In this document: positions 17,982-26,978 of the stretch, piece after piece
Layout of the letters: the number at the start of each line of letters is the position of its first letter
Position numbering within the stretch: position 1 is the stretch's first letter
Notes under the pieces: generated by a model
Seen by the model: the letters and a program-made list of their open reading frames with translations, nothing else
What the model was told of the DNA's origin: nothing
Databases searched by the model: none
Position numbers and translations under genes: made by a program
NCBI RefSeq assembly: GCF_003729955.1
Contig: NZ_RJTX01000001.1
Span: 930,001 to 994,000, forward strand
Direction: 5' to 3'
Length of the DNA stretch: 64,000 nucleotides
Source: Chryseobacterium daecheongense
GTDB lineage: Bacteria; Bacteroidota; Bacteroidia; Flavobacteriales; Weeksellaceae

Positions 17982-18689
17982 TTATTTAGGTTTCTTTTGT
18001 GACAACATCCACTCATAGAATTTAGGATCCGAGTAAGTGGAATCCCAGGAATTATGATTATCATCCGGGAAAATAGTTAAACTTGCGGTTGGATTTACTT
18101 TTTTCACTGCCTGATACATATTGATGGAATTAATGGGTGAAACAATATCATCATTCCCTCCATGGAAAATTTTGATAGGCAGGTTTTTAAATTGGTCCAC
18201 ATTCGCTTCCATCACGCGATCCGAAGGCGCACAAACAGGAGCTATTGCGGCGAACATTTCCGGATGTTCCATCGCCAGTTTCCAGGTTCCCCAACCTCCC
18301 ATGGAAAGACCGGTAAGATAAATTCTGGATGCATCAATTTTATATTTGGACTGAATTTCTTTAATTAACTGATACAAAGTCTCTGTATTCCACCATGAAT
18401 TGGCAGGACATTGCGGTGCTAAAATAGCTACCGGTTCTTTGATCAGGTTTTTATAAGTGAACGGACTGTGTGCTTTTACCAGCTCAAGATTGTCTCCTCT
18501 TTCTCCTGAGCCATGAAGAAATACTATCAGGGGAACATTCCCTTTTGTTTTCTGAGGATAATCCAATATATAAGATATTTTTTCAATCTTTTTAACTTCT
18601 TTGTTAAGCTCCGCTTTTATTTCCTGTGCCTGTAAGCCCATGCAAAATGGCAAAAAAAGAAGTGCTATATGTTTCAGTTTATATTTCAT
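17982..18689 (-). CDS. Secreted alpha/beta hydrolase (esterase)
   Basis: The protein (235 aa) has a signal peptide (to about AQ at residue 22) and the alpha/beta hydrolase fold of the phospholipase/carboxylesterase or PHB-depolymerase-like group. HGSGERGDN supplies the oxyanion hole, the nucleophile is Ser129 in GLSMGG, the acid is Asp180/181 in HGGNDD and the base is His212 in DDNHNSW. It may remove acyl substituents from the glycan handled by this locus, or act on an unrelated ester. It lies 65 bases before the GH3 gene and 88 bases after the GH144 gene, all leftward. Confidence 0.88.
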   Translation of the reverse strand: MKYKLKHIALLFLPFCMGLQAQEIKAELNKEVKKIEKISYILDYPQKTKGNVPLIVFLHGSGERGDNLELVKAHSPFTYKNLIKEPVAILAPQCPANSWWNTETLYQLIKEIQSKYKIDASRIYLTGLSMGGWGTWKLAMEHPEMFAAIAPVCAPSDRVMEANVDQFKNLPIKIFHGGNDDIVSPINSINMYQAVKKVNPTASLTIFPDDNHNSWDSTYSDPKFYEWMLSQKKPK

Positions 18690-18777
18690 ACTAGGTTTTA
18701 GATTTTGGCTAAAGCCTGATTAATATTGTTTTTTTAAACGGTTAAAATCTGTCTCTTTGATGGATTAAAATTTCAAG

Positions 18778-20169
18778 CTATTTTATTCCATACTTTGTTG
18801 ATTTGAAACTTAATTTTTTTAATCCTTGTTGAATTTCCGGCGCATTCATGAACAATTTCCATAAAAATCCGGTTCTATAGTTTTCTATCATTGGAGCAAT
18901 GGTACCCTGATCAATCGCTAAATATCTTGGTGTAAACCAATTGTCATAGTTGATAGAAGTAGCATCATATGGTCCTGCTGAACCTATAAATTGAGGTTTT
19001 TGAGTATATATGAATCTCAGGAAATCCATAGATTCTTTTGGGGTATATGGAAAACTGCTTAAAGCCGCCGTAGGAGTAATTACTCCGTTATCATTAGATG
19101 GCATATGTGCAGTATAGCCTGTTCCTCCATCATCATTTCTAGTATAGCTTGCTGTTAATCCCCAATAGTTAGGACCATAACCTTTCCATTGTTTTGGATT
19201 CTCAACGCAATATTTATAATCTATAAGAACCTGATTTTTATTCAGGTCAAAATAATTCTTCACCAATTTATCAGATAATCCCGTAGGATCCAGACCTATA
19301 TATGAATAGTGTGCCCAGAATAAAGGTCCCCCATATTCTTCTGCGTAGTTATGTTTCACATATAATGGTAACCCATATTTTGTTTTATCCGTAAGATAAG
19401 TTCCGTTTCTTGTCCAACCTTTATAATAAGTTTCCGCATCGATGGAGTAAGTAGGTGATGAAGCCGCTAAAATATAAGTAATCAAACATTCGTTATAGCC
19501 TTCAAGCGGAAAGTTCATTTCCCATTGATACTCGGGTGACCAATGCCAGTACAATACTTTTTCACCGCCTTTGGTATACCAGTTCCACTGGATTCCTTTC
19601 CATAACTCATCACACTTTTGAGCAAGTGTTTTTTCTTCTGCATTTCCGTTTTTAAAATATTCACGGACCATTAAAATCCCCGAAGTCAAAAATGCAGTTT
19701 CCACCAAATCTCCGCCATTATCTTTTTTTCCGAAAGGAACCGTTTTTCCGGTTTCTCCATTGATCCAATGTGACCATGCACCTTTATGGCGGTCTGCTTT
19801 AGCCAGGAAATCCATGATTCTGGTCAATCTTTTTACGGCATCTTTCCTTGGAACGAAACCCCTTTCCACACCAACCAAAATTGTAGCCAAACCAAATCCT
19901 GAACCCCCTGTAGTAATTACATGTTTATCATTATCAGGGTAAATATTATCTTCATGATAACGCTCTCTTCCCAACATTGAATTCGGCTCTGCATAATCCC
20001 AGAAATACTTCAATGCATCTTTTTGCACTTTGTCCATCAATTGCTCATCTGTAATATTACTTTTTACAACCTGATGCTGAACTGTATCCTGTTTTGAATT
20101 TTGAGAATTCTTGCATGAATATGCAAAAAACAATGCTGCCGTACTTACTGATAATAGTATCCTTTTCAT
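18778..20169 (-). CDS. GH144-type endo-beta-1,2-glucanase (glucoamylase-like) lipoprotein
   Basis: The 463-residue protein is a lipoprotein (FFAYSCKNS) and belongs to the glycoamylase/GH144 family, an (alpha/alpha)6 barrel. Recognisable stretches are DALKYFWDYAEPNSMLGRE, TTGGSGFGLATILVGVERGF, YQWEMNFPLEGYNECLITYILAAS, WGLTASYTRNDDGGTGY, and PFGKKDNGGDLVETAFLTSG. Characterised GH144 enzymes, first from Chitinophaga pinensis, cut beta-1,2-glucan to sophoro-oligosaccharides. As a lipoprotein it probably sits on the cell surface or in the periplasm. The neighbours SusC, SusD and GH3 fit a beta-1,2-glucan locus. The family call is firm, the substrate is inferred. Confidence 0.88.
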   Translation of the reverse strand: MKRILLSVSTAALFFAYSCKNSQNSKQDTVQHQVVKSNITDEQLMDKVQKDALKYFWDYAEPNSMLGRERYHEDNIYPDNDKHVITTGGSGFGLATILVGVERGFVPRKDAVKRLTRIMDFLAKADRHKGAWSHWINGETGKTVPFGKKDNGGDLVETAFLTSGILMVREYFKNGNAEEKTLAQKCDELWKGIQWNWYTKGGEKVLYWHWSPEYQWEMNFPLEGYNECLITYILAASSPTYSIDAETYYKGWTRNGTYLTDKTKYGLPLYVKHNYAEEYGGPLFWAHYSYIGLDPTGLSDKLVKNYFDLNKNQVLIDYKYCVENPKQWKGYGPNYWGLTASYTRNDDGGTGYTAHMPSNDNGVITPTAALSSFPYTPKESMDFLRFIYTQKPQFIGSAGPYDATSINYDNWFTPRYLAIDQGTIAPMIENYRTGFLWKLFMNAPEIQQGLKKLSFKSTKYGIK

Positions 20170-20237
20170 TATATCATTATTTTAAAATCCTAAAAGAAGA
20201 GGAGAACTTTCATTCTCCTCTAGGTTTTTAAGTTATT

Positions 20238-21656
20238 TTAATATCCGGGGTTTTGCGTTAAAACACCGTTACTTTGATTAATAGAATTTAATGGAATCGG
20301 GAATAATTCATTCTTTCCAGGTGTAAATCCATATGAGGCAAGTACTGTAGCTGCTTGTCCGGTTCTCACTAAATCTACAAAACGATCTCCTTCCAAAGCA
20401 AGCTCTACTCTTCTTTCATTCCAGATTGCGGTTCTCAAAGCAGCTTGAGTAGTAGCAGTAGTATTTGCTAATTGAGCTCTGGTTCTGACTTTGTTAAGAT
20501 TTGTAATAGCTGTAGCTGTATTACCTAGTTCATTAGCTGCTTCAGCATTAATCAGTAATATTTCAGCGAAACGTAAAATCCGAATATTCTGAATAGAACC
20601 GTAACCGCAAGCATTATTGTTTAAAGCTTTAGGAACATATACTTTCTGGTTATAAGTATCCACAGATAACGGATCACCTTTCTGAATAAGGTCACCTTCA
20701 GGAGTAGTTTCTCCATTTCTAAGTATTGTTAGTTCCTTTCTTATATCTCCTGCTTCAAACGCATTTTCCAAAGCCTGGGATGGTGTAAAGAACCCCCAAC
20801 CAAATTGATTTCTAACCCCTTGAACCTCAGCATATTGACTACCTCCATATTGAGATGAACATTGGCAATTTACTTCAAATATCGATTCCGTACCAAATTC
20901 TCCAGCTGGTCTAAACAAATGGTTGAAATCCGGATCCAAAGAATATCCCATGGAAATAACTTGATTAGACGTATCGTAAGCTTTTTGCCAATCTTTTTTG
21001 TATAGATATACTTTTGATAATAGTCCTAAAGCCCCACCTTTTGTAACTCTTCCAAGATCACTTGCAGGATAGGTTTGAGGTAAAACAGCCGCCGCCGCTG
21101 TAAGGTCTGAAATTATAAAATCATAAACTTCATTAATACTATTTCTTGGAATATTATAATTAGCTTGAAGGCCATCATAAATAGGAACCCCACCATAGAT
21201 TCTTACCAAATTAAAATAGAAGTATGCCCTTAGCATTTTAGCTTCAGCAATTAATCTATTTTTCAATGTTGCGTCCATTTCTATATTAGGTACATTGGTA
21301 ATTACCTGATTACATCTGTTCACTGCTTGCCATTGACCAATCCAATACCCCTCTACCCCTCCATCACTTTGGGTATAAGTAAAGTTATCATAAACATTAA
21401 TAAAAGAAGCATCACCAGGATTTGATCCCTTTATAACGTCATCTGCTGGTACTCCAAATACATATTGATAAGGGAAGGCAGAATTTTCCCAACTTCTTAG
21501 AAAACTATAGATTGCACTAGTTGCCTGTATAGCATCTTCTTGCGTTTTAAAAAACGCTGAAGCTTCTACTACTCCTTCCTGTTTTATATCTAAATAATCA
21601 TCTTTACAGCTCGTCACAAATACTAACAGCGTGATTGATAAAAATATTTTTTTCAT
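20238..21656 (-). CDS. SusD-like glycan-binding lipoprotein (RagB/SusD family)
   Basis: The protein (472 aa) has a lipoprotein signal (LVFVTSCKDDYLD) and the SusD fold: N-terminal helical TPR-like region with LIAEAKMLRAYFYFNLVRIYGGVPI (about 140-160) and the C-terminal region with RILRFAEILLINAEAANELG and WNERRVELALEGDRFVDLVRTG, then the family ending (NP-GY). It sits on the cell surface as a lid on the SusC transporter and binds the glycan. It lies only 10 bases after susC, as always for this pair. Binding residues cannot be read from sequence. Confidence 0.95.
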   Translation of the reverse strand: MKKIFLSITLLVFVTSCKDDYLDIKQEGVVEASAFFKTQEDAIQATSAIYSFLRSWENSAFPYQYVFGVPADDVIKGSNPGDASFINVYDNFTYTQSDGGVEGYWIGQWQAVNRCNQVITNVPNIEMDATLKNRLIAEAKMLRAYFYFNLVRIYGGVPIYDGLQANYNIPRNSINEVYDFIISDLTAAAAVLPQTYPASDLGRVTKGGALGLLSKVYLYKKDWQKAYDTSNQVISMGYSLDPDFNHLFRPAGEFGTESIFEVNCQCSSQYGGSQYAEVQGVRNQFGWGFFTPSQALENAFEAGDIRKELTILRNGETTPEGDLIQKGDPLSVDTYNQKVYVPKALNNNACGYGSIQNIRILRFAEILLINAEAANELGNTATAITNLNKVRTRAQLANTTATTQAALRTAIWNERRVELALEGDRFVDLVRTGQAATVLASYGFTPGKNELFPIPLNSINQSNGVLTQNPGY

Positions 21657-21666
21657 AATTTTTTAA

Positions 21667-24486
21667 TTAAAATGTTAGATTCATACCAAAGGTATAGATT
21701 GCTGAAATTGGATAGATATTATTATCAATACCCATCTGTACTCTATCCGTATTTAAAATTTCCGGTGAAAACCCATTGTATTTGAAGCTTGTCCAAGGGT
21801 TTTGTGCACTTACATATAGCCTTAGCCTTGTTATAGATAATGAGTTAGCAAAAGCTTTTGGTAAGTTATAACCAATCTGGATATTTCTAATTCTGAAATA
21901 ACTTCCGTCTTCTACGTAAAAACTATTGGGTAAAATAATAGATTGATCATTGGTTGCCATTGCATAAGTATTGGATGTTCCTGCACCATGCCATCTGTTA
22001 TTATAAAAATCTAAATCCCAACTTTCATTACCAAAACGTTGTTCTCTGTTATAGTTGTAAATTTTGTTTCCAAAAACACCTTGGAAATCTATAGCAAAAT
22101 CAAAATCGTAAACATTCATATTGAAACCAAATCCATAGGTTCCTTTTGGAACAGGACTGCCTAAGAATGTTTTGTCTCTAGCATCAATAATTCCGTTTCC
22201 ATCGATATCCGCAAATTTAAATCCACCTGGTTTTGCACCATTTTGTGTTGCCCATCCGCTTACCTCTGCCTGGTTTTGGAAAACTCCTACCACCTGATAG
22301 CCGTAATAAGAACCTACCGACTGCCCCTCCTGTAACCTTATAATTGAATTTCCAAATAAGCTGGCTCCCGTCTCAAGATATGATCCTCCATATACTGAAG
22401 TAATTTCATTCTTCAACGTGGTAAGATTTCCATAAACTCCTATTCTTACATTCTCATTAATTTTAGTATCATAGTTTACAGAAGCTTCGAAGCCTCTATT
22501 ATTGAAAGAATAAGCATTGGTAATATAATTATTCCAGTTTGTAGCTCCAGATACTGTACCTTGTACTATACCATAGACAACATCTTTAGTATCTTTATCA
22601 AAATAAGTAGCTTCGATTTTCAATTTATTATTCAATAATGCCATTTCCAAACCTATATCTCTACCGGTAGTAGTTTCCCAGCCTATGTTTGGATCTATAA
22701 TTTGGTCTATTGTTTGAGCCGGTGAACCATTATTTCCATAATAAGCTCCCGCATTAATTATTGAAGTATTAAGCGTATAAGCTCTCTGTACATCAGGATT
22801 TCCTAATTTACCCCAGCTTGCTCTCAATTTTAATAAATTAAAAAGATTTTGATCACTCATGAAGTTTTCTTTAGATATCACCCATCCTGCACTAATAGCC
22901 GGAAATGTACGATATCTGTCATTCTCAGAATATTTAGAGGTTCCATCTCTACGAATAGATGCATTGATAAGATATTTCCCTCCATAATCATAATTTAATC
23001 TTCCAAAGAAAGATTCTATTCTATCCTGATAAGGAATAACATTTCGAGAACCCTTATCATATGTTGTCATATAAATATCGGTCCCGTTAGCAATTTCCAA
23101 GGAAGAATTATCACCATTATAATAAACATTCAATGCTTCTGCATAAGCTTGGGCATAGGAGTTTCTTGTACGAGAAAAACCTGCTAATAACTCTAAGTTA
23201 TGTTTACCAAAATCTTTTTTCCAGCTAAGGGTATTGTCCCATACATAATTTCTGGTTCTTGAGTCTCTAGTAATTAATTTAGATTTTCCTGGATTTGGAA
23301 CATAAGTACTTACAGGTGTGTATTCATACTGGTTTGTATTAATATTATCTGATGTATAACTTATTCTGAAGGTAAAATCATTTAAGAATTTATATTCTCC
23401 CCAAATATTATTTAAAAGTCTTTCTTCTCTAGTCTGTGATCTAAACAAGTCTAATTTTGCTCTCGGATTTGTTATATTAACTAATGTAAAATATTGATAA
23501 TTTCCTGTACTTGGATTTATCGGAGCATAAACAGGAGGAGAACTATATGCATCCAATAAAGGGTTTTGTGCTAAATCAGTACGCATTTTTGAGAATGTGA
23601 AATTATCACCGATCGTTAAATTCTTTGTGATTTTATAGCTCAAATTAACTTTAGAATTAAATCTATTAAAACCGCTCCCCGAGTTAATACCACTTCCAGC
23701 GGCTAAGTTTCCTTCATCTTGTAAAAAACCAACACTTAAATAATAATTAAGTTTACCAAGAGTTCCGGCTGCAGAAAGATCATTCGAATTGATGATACTG
23801 TTTCTGAGAATTTCTTTGAACCATTTGGTATCAGCAGGAAAATTAGATCTGCTTAGGAATTTTGTAGGATCAGTTACACCTTCATTACTTAATTTTTCAT
23901 TATATAACTCAATATACTGATCAGAGTTAACCATATCTGGAACGTTAGTCACAGTTTTGATTCCTAAATAAGAATTAAAATTAAATACAGGTTTTTTACC
24001 TCTTCCTGTTTTAGTTTTAATGATTACAGCACCATTGGATGCTCGCGCTCCATAAATTGCCAAACTTGAAGGATCTTTAAGAATACTCATTGATTCAATA
24101 TCTTGAGGACTTAAAAAAGAAATATCATCAGTAATCATTCCGTCAACAATAAAAACGGTTTTTCCTGTTAGAGAACTAATCCCCCTAATATCAACCCTAG
24201 GTGAGCCTCCTGGTGTTCCTGAGTTAAGGATTTGAACACCTGCAACCTTACCCTGAACGGAACTGATAGGATTTGCATTGGGCTTATCCGCTAAGTCTTT
24301 AGCACTTATCGTAGCAATACTACCTGTTACATTGGCTTTCTTCTGGGATCCATATCCAATCAGTACCACCTCCTCAATTTTCTGTTCCTTAGCAACAGTA
24401 TCCTGAGGCGTAACCTGCGCATTAACGTTCATACCGAAGTATAAAACAGCAATGAGACATGAATACTTTAAATCACTTTGTTTCAT
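21667..24486 (-). CDS. SusC-like TonB-dependent transporter (RagA family)
   Basis: The 939-residue protein is an outer membrane beta-barrel with a signal peptide (to about VNAQ), a TonB box with IEEVVLIGYGSQKKA (about 37-51), a plug domain (about 55-180, with the family stretch LKDPSSLAIYGARASNGAVIIKT split by a turn) and a 22-strand barrel ending in FGMNLTF. It imports oligosaccharides with energy from TonB. Many SusC proteins carry an extra carboxypeptidase-like domain before the plug; this one lacks it, so it is a short form. No ECF sigma factor, anti-sigma factor or hybrid two-component regulator is adjacent. A -7 box at 24577 is a candidate promoter. Confidence 0.95.
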   Translation of the reverse strand: MKQSDLKYSCLIAVLYFGMNVNAQVTPQDTVAKEQKIEEVVLIGYGSQKKANVTGSIATISAKDLADKPNANPISSVQGKVAGVQILNSGTPGGSPRVDIRGISSLTGKTVFIVDGMITDDISFLSPQDIESMSILKDPSSLAIYGARASNGAVIIKTKTGRGKKPVFNFNSYLGIKTVTNVPDMVNSDQYIELYNEKLSNEGVTDPTKFLSRSNFPADTKWFKEILRNSIINSNDLSAAGTLGKLNYYLSVGFLQDEGNLAAGSGINSGSGFNRFNSKVNLSYKITKNLTIGDNFTFSKMRTDLAQNPLLDAYSSPPVYAPINPSTGNYQYFTLVNITNPRAKLDLFRSQTREERLLNNIWGEYKFLNDFTFRISYTSDNINTNQYEYTPVSTYVPNPGKSKLITRDSRTRNYVWDNTLSWKKDFGKHNLELLAGFSRTRNSYAQAYAEALNVYYNGDNSSLEIANGTDIYMTTYDKGSRNVIPYQDRIESFFGRLNYDYGGKYLINASIRRDGTSKYSENDRYRTFPAISAGWVISKENFMSDQNLFNLLKLRASWGKLGNPDVQRAYTLNTSIINAGAYYGNNGSPAQTIDQIIDPNIGWETTTGRDIGLEMALLNNKLKIEATYFDKDTKDVVYGIVQGTVSGATNWNNYITNAYSFNNRGFEASVNYDTKINENVRIGVYGNLTTLKNEITSVYGGSYLETGASLFGNSIIRLQEGQSVGSYYGYQVVGVFQNQAEVSGWATQNGAKPGGFKFADIDGNGIIDARDKTFLGSPVPKGTYGFGFNMNVYDFDFAIDFQGVFGNKIYNYNREQRFGNESWDLDFYNNRWHGAGTSNTYAMATNDQSIILPNSFYVEDGSYFRIRNIQIGYNLPKAFANSLSITRLRLYVSAQNPWTSFKYNGFSPEILNTDRVQMGIDNNIYPISAIYTFGMNLTF

Positions 24487-24576
24487 ATAGTTTTATTTTA
24501 TTTTGTACAATCAAAAAGCTTAATTTTTCAGCTATTTCAGCTCAATATCTTCTAATTCTCAAAAAAAGACATTAGT

Positions 24577-24584
24577 CAAAATTA
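24577..24584 (-). promoter_or_regulatory. Candidate -7 box for the polysaccharide utilisation locus
   Basis: Read leftward the bases are TAATTTTG (TAnnTTTG), 90 bases before the SusC start codon, leaving a leader of about 85 bases. No TTG element is seen at 19-21 bases upstream. Regulation is probably by a distant factor, because the locus has no local regulator. Confidence 0.4.
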
Positions 24585-24741
24585 TAAAAATATCTCTAAC
24601 ATTGTTAATTTATCTTAAATAATTTATAACGATTATATTATGTTATATTGATTAAGAAAATATATGAATTTTTATTAAGCTTTTCTCTGAATTTTAATTT
24701 AATTATTAAGTAAAACTATCTTATCTTTATTAGTTTTTATC

Positions 24742-24771
24742 TTGGGTAAAACCAACAATTTGTTAAATTTG
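24742..24771 (+). promoter_or_regulatory. Full Bacteroidota-type promoter (TTG-N19-TAnnTTTG)
   Basis: TTG at 24742-24744 and TAAATTTG at 24764-24771 are separated by exactly 19 bases, the spacing known for this promoter class. The box ends 40 bases before the ATG of the DUF4197 gene at 24812. This is the best promoter in the window. Confidence 0.75.
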
Positions 24772-24811
24772 GCTCAAAATTTGAAAACACTAAGCAATAG
24801 ACCATTATTAA

Positions 24812-25483
24812 ATGAAAAAATATATTATCGCAGCTGCTTTAGTTATAGGAACCGGAGCAGTAATCAATACTACCATGCAATCCTGCACTACTCTGGCAAC
24901 TACCGATTTGGGTTTATCTCTAATTAAAAGGTTATTGCTGAACGGAATAGATAAAGGAATGGGTATTTACAGCAATAAAGAGGCTTTCCTGCAAAATAAC
25001 CTGGTGGATAAAGCGCTACCAAAGCAATTGAGGGATATTAATTCTACTTTGGAGAAAATTGCCCCTTCATTAGTGGCTAAGGAAAGAGATTATATTGCCC
25101 AGGCAGCATCTTATACGGTCAATATTTCAAGACCTATTCTGGAAGGTGCTGTGAATAGCTTAAATGCTCAGGATGTAACAAGAATTATACAAGGTACTAC
25201 TGCTACTCAGATCCTTAAAGAGAAAACTTCCCAGCAATTGGTTGCTGCTATTGCACCGAAAGTTGACGAAAAGCTCAATCAATATGGTATCGTAAAAACA
25301 ATCAATACCGCTCTCTCAGGAAGTAATTTATTAGGAAGCCTTTTGGGTGGAAATAATAGCACGGTGAACGCAGGCGGATTAAGCCAGCTTGCCTCAGAAC
25401 AACTGGTGAATGGTATGTTCAATATCATTGAGGATTATGAGCATCAAAACTCCAAATCGTTATTAGGGCCACTTGGAAAATAA
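24812..25483 (+). CDS. DUF4197 lipoprotein
   Basis: The protein (223 aa) has a signal peptide with the lipobox-like MQSC near residue 24 and the DUF4197 pattern: GLSLIKRLLLNGIDKGMGIYSNKEAFLQNN, with VKIPLP-like LVDKALP, then SRPILEGAVNSLN and ATQILKEKT. The family is widespread in Gram-negative envelopes and has no known function. Helices dominate, and the C-terminal part holds a Gly-rich linker (SLLGGNNSTVNAGG). It is preceded by a textbook promoter (24742) and followed closely by a DUF493 gene. Family call is firm, role unknown. Confidence 0.85.
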   Translation: MKKYIIAAALVIGTGAVINTTMQSCTTLATTDLGLSLIKRLLLNGIDKGMGIYSNKEAFLQNNLVDKALPKQLRDINSTLEKIAPSLVAKERDYIAQAASYTVNISRPILEGAVNSLNAQDVTRIIQGTTATQILKEKTSQQLVAAIAPKVDEKLNQYGIVKTINTALSGSNLLGSLLGGNNSTVNAGGLSQLASEQLVNGMFNIIEDYEHQNSKSLLGPLGK

Positions 25484-25524
25484 AGAAAATTTCATTATAT
25501 TTATATATAATTTAATATTTGTAG

Positions 25525-25830
25525 ATGGATATATTACAAGGAAATCAACATGCAAGCCCAGAGGATTTTTATAACTCTCTAAGGGAGAAACTGGAAGATC
25601 ATCACGATTTTCCGGAAGATTATTTATTTAAATTTATTATCCCGACCGATCAGGCTAAACTTACTGAAATTTACAGGGTTTTTGATGGTATAAAATTCAC
25701 CTTGGGAAACCGAGAGAGTAAAAACGGAAAATATACAGCCTGCAATATCAATGCATTTGTTTTGGATGCAGATCAGGTGGTGAAGATTTATAAAGAAGTA
25801 GCCAAAATAGAAGGTGTGATTCTTCTTTAA
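25525..25830 (+). CDS. DUF493 (YbeD-like) protein
   Basis: The protein (101 aa) has the ferredoxin-like alpha/beta fold expected for DUF493: PEDFYNSLREKLEDHHDFPEDYLFKFIIP, then FTLGNRESKNGKYTAC and the C-terminal VVKIYKEVAKIEGVILL, which is the family ending. In E. coli the relative YbeD is a small cytoplasmic protein, thought to have an ACT-like regulatory role. There is no evidence for its partner here. The gene follows the DUF4197 gene by 41 bases and ends in a strong terminator, so the two form a transcription unit. Confidence 0.85.
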   Translation: MDILQGNQHASPEDFYNSLREKLEDHHDFPEDYLFKFIIPTDQAKLTEIYRVFDGIKFTLGNRESKNGKYTACNINAFVLDADQVVKIYKEVAKIEGVILL

Positions 25831-25832
25831 AT

Positions 25833-25861
25833 AAAAAGTCAGCTTAAAAGCTGACTTTTTT
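25833..25861 (+). terminator. Terminator after the DUF493 gene
   Basis: A 13-bp perfect stem (AAAAAGTCAGCTT with its complement, 25834-25860) with a one-base loop in the ideal pairing, followed by T. It lies directly after the stop codon and before a converging gene that ends at 25888; the left A run lets it act in both directions. Confidence 0.9.
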
Positions 25862-25887
25862 GGTTTATATTTTTAATGTTCTTCCCA

Positions 25888-26238
25888 TTATTTCTCAATA
25901 AAAAACTTAACGTTTTCAATAGGTCTTCCCAACATTGCTACAGATCCTTTGATAAGGATAGGTCTTTGAATTAAGGAAGGGTTTTCCGATAGAATTTTAA
26001 TCCATTCATCTTCGGAATAATTGTGAGCCGCAAATTTTTCCATATACAGCTTTTCCGTTTTGCGGATGATATGAAAAACACTTTGATTAAGCTTCTTTAA
26101 TACTGTCCTAATCTCCAAAATACTCAACGGATCATCCACAATATTAATGATCTCGAACGGCACTCCGTTTTCGTCCAAATACTCTAATACAGCATTGGAT
26201 TTTGAACAATTTCCATTATGCAGAACCTTCACTAACAT
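25888..26238 (-). CDS. ArsC-family (arsenate reductase-like) protein
   Basis: The 116-residue protein has the ArsC/Spx thioredoxin-like fold. The active-site motif is at the N-terminus: HNGNCSKS, matching HxxxCxxS with the redox Cys12, and NPSLIQRPILIKG carries the conserved Arg-Pro that completes the fold. The C-terminus is short. True ArsC enzymes reduce arsenate with glutaredoxin; many homologues, sometimes called YfgD-like, have no proven arsenate activity. No arsenic genes (arsB, acr3, arsR) are nearby, so I call the family only. Confidence 0.88.
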   Translation of the reverse strand: MLVKVLHNGNCSKSNAVLEYLDENGVPFEIINIVDDPLSILEIRTVLKKLNQSVFHIIRKTEKLYMEKFAAHNYSEDEWIKILSENPSLIQRPILIKGSVAMLGRPIENVKFFIEK

Positions 26239-26326
26239 TTTTTTTGCTTTTTGAATTAAGAACTTCTTTCTAACAAATTTAGAAAGAAATAGAGTTACAG
26301 AAACCTTAATTTATAATAATTAATTG

Positions 26327-26941
26327 TTAAAAGAGACCATTAAGTTCTGCTTCGATCTTTTCAAGGATAAATCCGAAGTCTTCCGGTTTTTCTACAAAAT
26401 CCAGATCGTCCACTTCAATGATCAGGAGCTTCCCTTCTGTATAATTAGAGATCCATTTTTCATATTTCTGGTTCAGCTTGGAAAGATACTCAATGCTGAT
26501 AGAGGCTTCATATTCTCTTCCCCTTTTATAGATTTTTTTAACCAGATTAGGAACATCAGATTTCAAATAGATCAACAGATCCGGAGCCGAAACAAAGGAT
26601 TTCATCAGGCTGAAAACAGAAGCATAATTATTGAAGTCCCTGTCTGAAAGCAATCCCATATCATTAAGGTTTTCTGCAAAAATATGGGCATCTTCATAAA
26701 TGGTACGGTCCTGGATGATATTTTTACCACTCTCCCTGATCTCTTTTACCTGGCGGAATCTGCTTCCCAGGAAATAAATCTGTAGTGCAAAACTCCACTT
26801 GCTCATATCTGCATAAAAATCTTCCAGATACGGATTATGATCTACATCTTCAAATTGAGCATCCCATCCGTAATGTTTGGCAAGCATGGTCGTTAAAGTG
26901 GTTTTCCCTGCTCCAATATTTCCTGTAACCGCAATATGCAT
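26327..26941 (-). CDS. Deoxynucleoside kinase
   Basis: The protein (204 aa) is a deoxynucleoside kinase of the dCK/dGK group, which phosphorylates deoxyribonucleosides for DNA precursor salvage in the cytoplasm. The P-loop GNIGAGKT lies at residues 7-14, the catalytic EDV at about 31-33, and the DRT motif (QDRTIYED) at 78-84. LQIYFLGSRF is the nucleoside-binding helix. Length is normal. Which nucleoside it prefers cannot be read from these motifs. It lies 37 bases after the gene at 26979-27959. Confidence 0.92.
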   Translation of the reverse strand: MHIAVTGNIGAGKTTLTTMLAKHYGWDAQFEDVDHNPYLEDFYADMSKWSFALQIYFLGSRFRQVKEIRESGKNIIQDRTIYEDAHIFAENLNDMGLLSDRDFNNYASVFSLMKSFVSAPDLLIYLKSDVPNLVKKIYKRGREYEASISIEYLSKLNQKYEKWISNYTEGKLLIIEVDDLDFVEKPEDFGFILEKIEAELNGLF

Positions 26942-26978
26942 ATTTCTCCTTACTGTTTTTTTGATATTAACTCAACAA

